Assembly (NCBI GenBank): GCA_037042915.1
Contig: CM073201.1
Location: 3,596,001 to 3,660,000, forward strand
Source of the DNA: Auricularia sp. M13
Lineage: Eukaryota; Basidiomycota; Agaricomycetes; Auriculariales; Auriculariaceae
DNA length: 64,000 bases
Direction: 5' to 3'
Shown here in pieces: positions 23,085-32,490 of the stretch; within the stretch, counting starts at the first letter, position 1, and each line of letters starts with the position of its first letter. The position numbers were made by a program, and so were the translations under genes. Under the pieces are notes generated by a model. That model worked only from the letters and a program-made list of their open reading frames with translations. It made no database searches and was not told the origin of the DNA.

Positions 23085-23520
23085 GAGGAACGGGAATGAG
23101 ATGTCCAGGGACGCCAAGGAGGGTATATTGACGCATATACCCTCCTTTGACCGCCCACGCTCACTGATGCGTGAGCGTGTATGCGGGTGGCGTCCTTGTG
23201 CGAGCCGGCGATAGCGTCGGGGGGAATGCATGCGAGAAACGGGAAGAAGATATCCAGGGACACCAAGGAGGGTATATTGACGCATATACCCTCCTCTGAT
23301 CGCCCACGCTCACTGACGCGTGAGCGTGTATGCGGGTGGCGTCCTTGGGCGAGCGGGCGACTGCGTCTGGGGGTCTTGGGGGAATGGCTGCGAGGAACGA
23401 CAAGAAAATGTACAGGAGCACTCTGAGGGACGCCAAGGAGGATACATTGACGCATGTAACCTCCTCTGACCGCCCACGCTCACTGGCGCGTGAGCGTGTA
23501 TGCGGGTGGCCGTGCAGGTA
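23085..23520 (+). repeat. Three copies of a 149-170-base repeat, each with two hairpin types
   Basis: Each unit contains a hairpin around TTGACGCA (arms GAGGGTATA / TATACCCTC at 23119 and 23268; changed to GAGGATACA / TGTAACCTC at 23438). Each also has a second hairpin with arms CACGCTC / GAGCGTG around ACTGATGCGT, ACTGACGCGT or ACTGGCGCGT. Confidence 0.8.
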
Positions 23521-23989
23521 CGCCTAAGCGAAGAACCTGTCCCCATCATCTCGCCTATGAGGAGAACGCGAGAAGCCGCTCACTGACGCGTGAGCGGCCT
23601 CGTCACAGGCCCGCAGTTAAGCGGGCCTGGCCGTGCTGTCGGACGGACACTGACCCGTGGCGTCGACAGCAGCGGGCGGGCGGTGAGTCTGGGTCGGAGT
23701 TCGAACGGACTTTGGTCTTTCATCCGCCCTCCCCCTCCTCCGCACACCCCCATCCCCGTCACCCACCCGCCTTCGCCCGCCACCCCGCCTTCCCCCTTCC
23801 CTCCTCCCTCCCTCCGCTCCGCCGGTGGCAACGCGTCAGTTGCCATCCAGAGCTCAGGTCGTTGGTGAGCGTGGACACGCGTCAGTGTCTGCGCTCTCTT
23901 CGGCCGTCCCTCCTGCCTCACTAAATACATCGTATCACCCGCCAGTGCCAGGCATAATTTTCCTTCATACTTTACCTTTGCCCATTTCC

Positions 23990-24545
23990 CTCCGTGATAG
24001 TCAACGCGTCAGTTGTCTGCCCGGAGAAACGTCGAGCACGCGTCAGTGTTCGTACGCCCCACAATCCTCAAATTAAATAATAAAATCTTGCCCGTTGCTC
24101 TCCGTAGTAGCCAGAATCGTTGACTAATAATTTCTCTGTGTCCAATCCCCTCCGTGGTAGTCAACGCGTCAGTTGTCTGCCCGGAGAAACGTCGAGCACG
24201 CGTCAGTGTCCGTACGCCCCGCCATCCTCAAATTAAATAATAAAACCTTGCCCATTGCTCTCCATAGCAGCCATATTCTCTGATTAATAATTTCTCTGTG
24301 TCCATTCCCCTCAGTGGCAGTCAACGCGTCAGTTGTCTGCCCGGAGAATCGTCGAGCACGCGTCAGTGTCCGTACGCCCCGCCATCCTCAAATTAAATAA
24401 TAAAACCCTGCCCATTGCTCTCCATAGCAGCCATATTCTCTGATTAATAATTTCTCTGTGTCCATTCCCCTCAGTGGCAGTCAACGCGTCAGTTGTCTGC
24501 CCGGAGAATCGTCGAGCACGCGTCAGTGTCCGTACGTCCCAAATC
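23990..24545 (+). repeat. Four tandem copies of a 160-base repeat upstream of the transposase
   Basis: TCAACGCGTCAGTTGTCTGC starts exactly at 24001, 24161, 24321 and 24481. Each unit carries two ACGCGTCAGT cores 34 bases apart, followed by an AT-rich part with TCAAATTAAATAATAAAA. The last copy runs to within about 15 bases of the transposase ATG, so the array must hold the transposase promoter or its 5' leader. Confidence 0.85.
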
Positions 24546-24554
24546 CAGATCCTC

Positions 24555-27458
24555 ATGGCACGCGATATCTTCGTCGAGCCCACCTATGTGCGGCGGCGAG
24601 GAAAGAACAAGACCTCGCAGCCCACGAGCTCGTCAAGCGCTGCTCGCAAACGCGATTCCACGAAGGCGACAGCGGCGGGCAAGCGCGCAGCACCTGCTCT
24701 CGACGTCGACCGTCCCGTGAAGCGGCGCAGGATCTTGGCGTCCCAGCGCGCTCCAGAGAGCGTTTATGAAGCCTACCGGGAAGCGGTCGATTCGCGTCGA
24801 CTCGCCTTCTTCCACATCGATCCCTCAACCTGGGTCGCCGAGATATGCGACCTCGACACGTTGGCTGCGCAAGGCAGTTGCGTCAACGGCTGGGCTGTCC
24901 TGCGCAGCGAAGTCGACGAAGCAGAAGCCGTGTCGTATAACTGCACCTGCCCCGACTACCTTCGCAACTCGGACGTCGACCAACGATACTGTCTTCACAC
25001 TATGCTGCTTTCGTCGGACCATCGGCCGCCGTTCAAGTTGTTCACCGAGAAAGGTACGTTGACTATCTGTAGTGTCGTCGAGCCTCGCACTGACTGCTGT
25101 AGACGATCCCTCCTCCGTCTTGTTCGAACATATTCCAGCTACACCCCAAGCACCCGCCCTTTCGTTCTTCGTCTCCTTCGTCCCAGGGCACAGCAGACAA
25201 ATCGTCCAACATTGCGGGCGATCCTCGAACCAGGGTCACTGGACTTGCGGCAAGCATCGCGACAACAACTGCGTGCACATCAAAGCCGCTCGTGCCCGCG
25301 ACGCGTTGAAGTTACTGCTCGAGGAGGCGGAAGTCGATGAACACGAGGGTGACGATCTAGCTGAGAGAGCGCGACTACGAGGTGAGCTCGCGTGTTCAAT
25401 GCTTGGCCGGCCGAATGCTAATGGCCCTGCAGCCGAAGCCAAGAGTCTGAGGGATTACGATGATGAGCGGAGCGTATCCCGCCTCAACGTCGGCCCACCG
25501 GCGTGGGCGCGCATTGCCTCAGATTCTGACGAGGATGCACCCACGTTCGCTCTCGTTGATCCTATCCCGGACTACTTCTGCCTCGGCGAAGATCCTCGTT
25601 GCCGCTGTGGGAGTGGTCCGAAGGAATCGGCGCCAGTCAAGGTCATCGACTGCATCGTATTCGGACTCTCGTCCCGCGTGCGCTGCCCAAATCGAAGTCC
25701 AAGTCTGCAGCACCTGCGAGCCCCAAAGCCATCAGAATGCCGGGCCAGACCTGCGCGAGTTCGGTATCTTCAACTTCAATAATTCCCGCCTGTACACGCA
25801 CGAGCTTCTCGACAAGTACACTAGCCTCATGACGCTCGCCGAGGTTCCCTTCCACGCGTTCCATATATCCGTTTGTCGAGATTATACCAAGTCGTCAATT
25901 CCCTTCGTCTGCGAGCGGACGTTCCGAACAGCATATTTCTCGTTCTCCAGACTCCAGAAGCTGGACGTTAGCTTCGTCTGCGACATCTGCGGTGAAGAAC
26001 CCGAGGTCGTCGTGTGTGATGGCGTGACTGCTGGCTTCAGAGCCGACTTGGTGACGGAGTCTCTGCGACCTCCTACGACCATCGATGCGCACGCGTCATC
26101 GATACTCAGCGTGAAACCGATGCCGGGGAGACGTCGTTGGTGAACGGCGATGTCAGAAAGCGCGCCCAACAGGCAGTTCGATGGCGCCTGAAGTTGCGGC
26201 AGGGAAAGACGCCTCTCGCTCCGGGCGACGATTCGGAGGAGTCCCTTGACGAAGATGTCGATGCTGAGGGAGCGGAGCGCGTGGCGAATAAACGACGCAA
26301 CAAGAGAGATGCGGAAGATAAGGCCATGAGAAAGAAGTTGCCTGGGATTGTGGACGAACTCGCGAAGCAGAGCCGTGAATTAGCACAGATGTTCGGCATA
26401 TATGTAGCGACCGATTTGAAGAGCCTCGACAGCACCGTCTTAAAGAATTACTTGCATCTATTGGAGCAGGTGGGTTCGTTTCCTTTCCAGGGTAATGTTG
26501 TCTCTAACATCGTATTTAGCTGCTGGCATATGAGTCGGTGCTACAGTTCGCAAACAAATCGGCGTGGCCCTTTCTCGACATGCTCAAGGACGGCGACGCG
26601 GAGGGCATCCTGCCGCTTCTCTCACTCGTTCCCGCCCTCGCCGTCGTCGCTCGGTATGAAGTGAAGACGACGAAACAAATCAGCTCTACACTTCAAGGCG
26701 TCGCGGGATTCGTTCTTGACCGATCGCAAACGGTCTTCGCGTCGCTTTCGCACCACGACCCGGATGAACACCTGATCGAAGAGCATGAGGATTGGCGCGA
26801 GGTTCGTTTTTATAATGATCCCGGACAGTGACAAAGTTAACACGCATTTCAGACTGGCACCTTCTACGGACGGCCCCGCATTCGAAACAGATCGGTGTAC
26901 CCCAACATTCCTGGAGACGGCGCAACCGATCGCGCGACGGTCACGGCGTCGGGCGGGAAGATGGCGTGCTCCAAGTTTTATCAGACCTATGGCAAGAAAG
27001 GCTTAACGGGTGGCTTAATGGCCATCTGGTGCCCGCACAGTGTCTGCTACGGGTTTCACTGCATCCCGAAAGGCGAGGGCGGAACGACGTCTTTTCCGCG
27101 CTGTACACTCACTGGGTCCGGCCACCCAAAGTCGTCGTATACGACTTCGCCTGCGCGCTGTCCCCGTACTGCATGATTCGGGAACCCATCTACTTCGGCG
27201 ACACTCTTTTTGTCATCGACGGCTTCCATGAGCACGACCACACGCGGTGCTCGCCTGCGTGTTTCCTCAGCGCGTACACAGAATGGTGTGAAAAGTATCG
27301 CAACATCAACTCCAGCGGGCGAATGTGGGAACTCCAGTCTGCTCAAGATCCGCAAGTCGCTCAGTTACATGGGCCAACGGCACGGCATCGTTCTCGTGTA
27401 CACGTTCCTTGCCATTTGGAACCGCATGCGGCAGAAATCGCGAGAGGCAGCTGTTTAA
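24555..27458 (+). pseudogene. KDZ-family (Kyakuja-Dileera-Zisupton) transposase, frame-broken
   Basis: Starts MARDIFVEPTYVRRRGK. A SWIM-like zinc motif follows (YNCTCPDYLRN, then YCLHTMLL), and a second Cys/His group (HWTCGKHRDNNCVHI). Next is the KDZ-associated block CSTC, DLREFGIFNFNNSRLYTHEL, LDKYTSLMTLAEVPFHAFHI and SFVCDICGEEPEVVVCDGVT. The RNase H-like catalytic part has NIPGDGATDRATVTASGGKM, VVVYDFACALSPYCMIREP, FVIDGFHEHDHTRCSPACF and YRNINSS, ending IRKSLSYMGQRHG...WNRMRQ. This is the typical KDZ order. Introns are seen at 25054-25102, near 25390-25430, 26470-26520 and 26800-26850. Conserved blocks change frame with no room for an intron at about 25.67, 26.09, 27.08 and 27.31 kb, so full-length protein is unlikely. 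The change at 26.09 is a 17-base insertion resembling the hairpin core. Confidence 0.85.
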
Positions 27459-27634
27459 TCACGTGGCTTGAGACCCTGTCGATCGGGCGATCATAGATAA
27501 TCCTGTATAATCCCAAGTGCCTGAACTTCCGTCTGCATTACTGGTGAGTCATTTTATTATGTCTGTGTGCTCAATATATAACAAAACCGTACAGTCGCAG
27601 TAAACGTTTTAATAGACCGTGCTTTACAGACGAA

Positions 27635-29894
27635 ATGAGCCCGGAGTATCCGCAACGGTCTCCCTCCGCCCGCTCGCCCTCCGTTCGCCCTCCCTCGACG
27701 TCGAGTCCGTTCTCGGGCTCGACGTCGCGTCGTCCGCCCTGCGCGCGTCAGCGCAAGGCGCGACGCTCGCCCGTCACGCGCCAGCCCTCGACCTCGCGTC
27801 GGGCGTCAGCGGCGCGACGCTCTCGCGTCACGCGCCCGCCCACCACCCGCCTGCCTTGGATGTCGAGCCCTTCACTGGGCTCGACGTCGCGTCGTCCGCC
27901 CTGCGCGCGTCAGCGCAAGGCGCGACGCTCGCCGTCACGCGCCAGCCCTCGACCTCGCGTCGGGCGTCAGCGGCGCGACGCCGCCCGTCACGCGCCAGCC
28001 CTCGACCTCGCGTCGGGCGTCAGCGGCGCGACGCTCTCGCGTCACGCGCCCGCCCACCACCCGCCTGCCTTGGATGTCGAGCCCTTCACTGGGCTCGACG
28101 TCGCGTCGTCCGCCTTGCGCGCGTCAGCGCAAGGCGGACGCTCGCCGTCCGTTCGCCCTCCCTCGACGTCGAGTCCGTTCTCGGGCTCGACGTCGCGTCG
28201 TCCGCCTTGCGCGCGTCAGCGCAAGGCGCAAACGCCGCCCGTCACGCGCCAGCCCTCGACCTCGCGTCGCGCGTCAGCGCAAGGCGCGACGCTCTCGCGC
28301 CACGCGCCCGCCCACGGCTCGCCCACCTTCGACGTCGAGCCCATCGCTGGGCTCGACGTCGCGTCGTCCGCCTTGCGCGCGTCAGCGCAGGGCGCGACGC
28401 TCGCCCTCGCCCGTCCGCCCGTCACGCGCCCGCCTTCGACGTCGAGCCCATCGCTGGGCTCGACGCCGCGCCGTCCGCCCTGCGCGCGTCAGCGCAGGGC
28501 GCGACGCCGCCCTCCGTCCGTCCGCCCACCGGTCGCCCACCTTCGACGTCGAGCCCTTCGCTGGGCTTGACGTCGCGTCGTCCGCCCTGCGCGCGTCAGC
28601 GCAGGGCGCGACGCCGCCCTCGGCCCGTCCGCCCGTCACGCGGCCGCCTTCGACGTCGAGCCCATCGCTGGGCTCGACGTCGCGTCGTCCGCCCTGCGCG
28701 CGCGCCAGCGCAGGGCGCGACGCTCCCGCGTCACGCGCCCGCCCACCGGTTGCCCAGCTTCGACGTCGGTGAGTGATGAGTTTTTTTTTTTGCAGTACAT
28801 GTCGTCTTACCTGGATCAGAACGGCAGCGCGGCGCGCACCTCGATGCCCACGTCCACCCGTTCGAGGCGCAGCTCCTCCCGGGCTGCGGGCCACTCGAAC
28901 TGGGCTACACGCAGCTCCAGCAATGCGGCAACGTCGAGCCCTTCGCCGGGTTGAACATCGCGCCATACGGCTTACCCGACCGCTCGCCCGCCCTCGACGT
29001 CGAGTCCGTTGCCGGGCTCGACGTCGCGTCATCCGCCTTGCGCGCGTCAGCGCACGGCGTGACGCTCTCCCACCGCTCGCCCGCCTTCGACGTCGGGCCC
29101 GGCAACGGACTCGACGTCGCGTCACCCGCCTTGCGCGCGTCAGCGCACGGCGTGATGCCCATCTGTCCCGCGCCTGCCGTCACCTTCCCGCTTGCACAAC
29201 CCGCGGACGGCTTTAACGCCGAGCCCGTCCACGCGCATATCGCGGTCAGCGGCGCATCGCGCACCGTCCCCGATTCTGCGTACGGCGCAATGCTCGACGC
29301 CGAGCTCGAGCAGCTCGACGCGGGCATGCACCGGCCTGCCATGCTGCACCAGCCCGCCTATGCGCCTTTCCAGCACCCCGATGAGTACGTTTACGCGGAC
29401 GGCACGATGCTCGACGCGCAGCCCGAGTGGGTTGACGCCCATCATCAGCCTGAGCTCGATAGAGTCGAAAACGGCGCTGTTGCTGCGCCGACGGTCGACG
29501 CTCTCATCGACGAATTCATTTGGTCGTCGCTGAATCGGCGCTCTTACCAATCCCCGCGCCCATCCTCGTTCCGCGCGCTGACGCCACATCGAGCACGCTC
29601 GCGCCCGTTCTCGTCCCGCGTGCCCGTCCCGATTCCTTCCTCGTTGACGCCGCCTCGCCCTCTGCGGTCGATCCGCGCGCCGCTGCCCGAGCAATTGCTC
29701 GTTCAAACCCACGTGCTCCGAGGTCTCGCATCGCAGCAGAGTATCCTGCAGAATACGCGGCGCTCAAGGCGCGGCACTTCGATCCGCGCGGGTGGCATGG
29801 CAAGGGTGTCGACTTCACCAAAATTGCTCGTACGCCGTATTCGCGACTTGACGCCAAAATCGCAATTTTGAAGGACTCTATTCGGGAGATCTGA
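27635..29894 (+). CDS. Cargo gene of unknown function with long GLDVASSALRASAQG repeats
   Basis: From 27650 to 29160 a repetitive region encodes, in one frame, units such as LDVEPFTGLDVASSALRASA, QGATLARHAPALDLASGVSG and AHHPPALDVEP. The unique C-terminal part includes DAELEQLDAGMHRPAMLHQ, YAPFQHPDEYVYADGTMLDA and, after a frame change or intron near 29520-29600, AEYPAEYAALKARHFDPRGW and RLDAKIAILKDSIREI, then a stop at 29894. The first ATG (27635) opens a different frame of the repeat from the one continued after 28796, and the only intron-like gap there is 27 bases. The model may therefore be broken or the repeat length variable. The repeat units carry the hairpin core GCGCGTCAGC. No domain is recognised. 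Confidence 0.45.
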
Positions 29895-30454
29895 CTTGAC
29901 GGAAATGGGAGTTTGGGAGTTTGGGAGTTTGGGAGTTTTGGGAGTTTTGGGAGCTTGGGAGTCTGGGAGTACTGACTTAGGTAGACTTAGTGGGAGTTTT
30001 GGGAGGTAGGAGTTTGGGGAGTACTGACTTAGGTAGACTTACAGGGTGGAGAAGCCCAGGATGGGCCAAAAGAGTCAATTGGACTCTGGGAGTTGTGGGA
30101 GTTGGGAGTGGGAATATGTACATAGGGAGTAGGAGTAGAGAAATTCAGGAGTATTCCTGAGAAAACTGGGAGCAGCAAACCAGAAAAGAACTCAAGGCCA
30201 TAACCCACATGTGTGATTCATCGTACCAAACATGTGCAGTCTTTGAAGCTAGGCAATGTTCCTGTTTGCACTGCTTGGGAGGTGTTGGCATTAGGCAAAT
30301 GAGCGCAACCACATAGGACCTTTGGCTGAGGCAACCATGCAGGTATCATCTCGGCTTTGCCTGCTTCCTCCACCCTTTTGTTTAGAGTGTGCTTACCTGC
30401 TAGCAGTGTCACACAGCACCAGGTGCCATCAGTCATAGCCACAGTTCCATTATT
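29895..30454. repeat. TGGGAGTT array and spacer inside the right end of the KDZ element
   Basis: From 29905 to 30115 the octamer-like motif TGGGAGTT recurs more than a dozen times, with a duplicated TACTGACTTAGGTAGACTTA (29968 and 30034). This mirrors the ACTCCCA-rich segment at 12290-12450 in inverted sense. No gene is seen from 30115 to 30454. Confidence 0.65.
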
Positions 30455-31629
30455 TAGCTACAGAATGGCCAATTCTGCCCATACCGGCAAATTCCGAAAG
30501 TTGCGCACAAAATTAAGCGCGCGTGCGCAAGTTTCGGAAATTGCCGGAATCGAGTATTGTGATGTAAACTGAGCTGAAAATGTATATTGAAAGTTATTTT
30601 GGAGCTATTAGATGACAGAGGAGAGAATCTGTGTAATATGTTCTTGTGGCGAAACCTCAAGCTGGTGACACAGTCTGAATCAATCGGTAAATCCCAGCCT
30701 CTCCCCTGTCTTCTCCTTTGATCTGCTCAGAGCCCACTCACCTCAGCAGCATCATAATGAGCAGCAACACTGAGATGTACACGACCTCGGCTCTCATGTG
30801 TTGTCTTGCCCAATCCATCATTGTGATCTGTTATCCATTTGCCACTCGCTGTACACATCTCTGTTCGTCTCCAATTTAATCACAATCGCATTCACTATGC
30901 TCAGTATCTATCACTGATGTCCATCTGCTTTGATTTGCCAGCTTCCTCGCACTTCTGACCTGCTCAACATGCATCTGTTTCAACTAATCTGCTATCCTTT
31001 GTGTGCATTATCTCACTTAATTATAGAGAATTTGAGTCACTGACTCTGCCTTGGCATATCACAATGGGAGCCTACAAACGTACAAGTTACGACGGGCGGA
31101 ACTTGTGCAGGGAGTTACGCAGGGAGTTACGCAAGGAGGAAGTTACGCCGGGAGCAAGTTACGCCGGGACTCAGGTTTACAGAGGGAGCAAGTTACAACG
31201 GGACAAAGTTACAACGGGACGAAGTTACGCCAGGAGTCCAGTTTTCGGAGGGAAGTTACGCAGGGAGCACGTTACGACGGGAGTTACGCCGGGAAGTTAC
31301 GACGGGAGGCACATTTACGGCGGGAGTCACATTTACAAAAGGCCAAACTTACGTGGAAGGAGTTTGAGTTACGTGGAAGGAAATTTTATTACGTGGAAGG
31401 AATTTGTTACATGGAGGGGGCACGATTTTACGACGGGATTGGCGGGAGCCCGGCGTATTACACCGGGCACAAAAATAAGCCGACGGGGGGCGCCGGATTA
31501 AATGCACAGTTTGGACACCATAGCACAGTTCGGACACCATAGGGATCGGCGGGAGCCCGGCGTATTACCACGGGCACAAAAAAAAGCCGACGGGGGGCGC
31601 CGGATTAAATGCACAGTTCGGACACCATA
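30455..31629 (-). repeat. Right terminal inverted repeat of the KDZ element
   Basis: Inverted match of 9768-10830. It has the 64-base palindrome (30484-30547), the mirrored TACGNCGGGA array (31080-31330) and the TACGTGGAAGGA array (31330-31425). It is longer than the left repeat mainly because the outer tip is repeated: tip sequences end at 31522, 31541 and 31629. Confidence 0.85.
30484..30547. repeat. 64-base palindrome at the inner edge of the right inverted repeat
   Basis: Counterpart of 10735-10798, with arms CCGGCAAATTCCGAAA and TTTCGGAAATTGCCGG and a centre inverted relative to the left copy. Confidence 0.72.
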
Positions 31630-31635
31630 TGCGAG
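31630..31635. repeat. Target-site duplication, right copy (TGCGAG)
   Basis: Directly follows the tip CGGACACCATA and is identical to 9762-9767. Confidence 0.85.
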
Positions 31636-32078
31636 GTAAAATGGGAGAGTCGGTTTCCCATGAAACGAATTCCGATTGTCACGAGTTGTCGAGAGCGAGT
31701 TGCTGGGCGAGCACTCAGGAAATGTATCCCAAAGTCACCTGGGACAGGACCAGCCGTTATCTTCGCTATCGCACAGCAAACTGGGCGGCAGGCGTCTGGC
31801 ATGTACTTTGCCCTCTCCCGGCCGACAAGTATCCCGCTTTGAACTTTTGGTGCATCCCCGATGGTCGCCATCAAGAACACATGTTGGCCTTGTCCGACGA
31901 TGCGAAATTCCTGGCGATCGCTCACACAGAAGGGACTTTCACCATACTCAAGCTGAATGACGAACTTGCAAGAGAATTGCGATATTCTGGTGAGCGTGAT
32001 CGTTCTCCGTTTCTTACCCCTGATTGATTGATAATCCCAGCCGTAGAAAGATCTGAAGACCCCGAAGTTTCAACTTAA
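31636..32078 (+). pseudogene. NLR gene, 3' part stranded beyond the transposon
   Basis: Base 31636 follows the target duplication. Its frame is the one interrupted at 9767: across one TGCGAG copy the codons run WVR then GKMGESVSHE. It encodes a last WD40-like stretch (DRTSRYLRYRTANWAAGVW; HMLALSDDAKFLAIAHTEGT; FTILKLND). An intron at 31990-32040 has clean GTGAGC...CCCAG borders, and the final exon gives VERSEDPEVST and a stop at 32076-32078. With the six exons at 5701-9767 the total is 4,227 bases, divisible by three. That supports the model and suggests the gene was intact when hit. It lacks its own start here. Confidence 0.8.
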
Positions 32079-32490
32079 CGACTCAGGATTTTGGCCTTTG
32101 ACGACGCCGGGAATCTCTCAGAAACATCTTTGTCTCTTTCCTCTTTGCACCGGGTGATTTGCAATAGTATTGTAAATCCTCTTCACCGAATGTGGTCATT
32201 TCGTCAGGTTACCTCTTTGTATATTTGAGCTGGGCGCGCGTCAATACACTGTGCTGCACACCCTCCTATGTACAACTGCGCGAAGGGCAAGACGTGAACG
32301 TCAGATCGAACTCAACCGCGCTCGCGAAGGATCCCACTCGACAGACATAGCATCCCACATAGATTGATTGCGTCTAGGCCTACCATACTGTACTCCTACA
32401 CCATACCACGAAATGTACATACTACCGGCGTCATTTTCCCTGGATCATCACGCCATACAAGAATCATGTATCTTCAACTCAACTCAACGC
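32079..32490. other. Convergent 3' spacer between the NLR remnant and the zinc-finger gene
   Basis: Probable 3' untranslated and terminator sequence of the two converging genes. No motif stands out. Confidence 0.5.

Larger units (their letters stand above)
22766..24554. promoter_or_regulatory. Transposase upstream region with three blocks of hairpin-bearing repeats
   Basis: 1.8 kb without a gene, ending at the transposase start codon. It contains three copies of a 149-170-base repeat (23085-23520), a GC-rich pyrimidine stretch (23690-23820) with single hairpins at 23576, 23645, 23826 and 23870, and four copies of a 160-base repeat (23990-24545). Every block carries the constant-core hairpin. 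I infer a regulatory or replication-related role. Confidence 0.6.
9768..31629. mobile_element. Giant KDZ-family DNA transposon with TET/JBP and other cargo (21,862 bases)
   Basis: Both ends carry the same tip in opposite orientation (TATGGTGTCCG and its complement) flanked by a perfect 6-base duplication. Similarity between the ends runs inward for about 1.1 kb. Inside lie a KDZ transposase gene (24555-27458), a TET/JBP dioxygenase gene (18010-19585) and cargo genes at 12544-14318, 14409-16411, 19770-20766, 21025-22765 and 27635-29894. It sits in the WD40 part of an NLR gene. KDZ transposons are cut-and-paste elements with an RNase H-like transposase, and their expansion with TET/JBP genes in mushrooms is published. 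The transposase is frame-broken, so this copy probably cannot move itself, although the ends look usable by an active relative. An alternative, two separate small repeats flanking host DNA, is unlikely given the matched target duplication. Confidence 0.88.

Noticed and set aside
23085-24545. CRISPR-like array
   Set aside because: Units of 149-170 and 160 bases are near-identical throughout, with no unique spacers, and this is a eukaryotic genome.
9768-31629. LTR-type element because long similar ends flank a gene block
   Set aside because: The end repeats are inverted, not direct, and the gene inside is a KDZ DNA transposase; no reverse transcriptase, integrase or capsid motif was seen.
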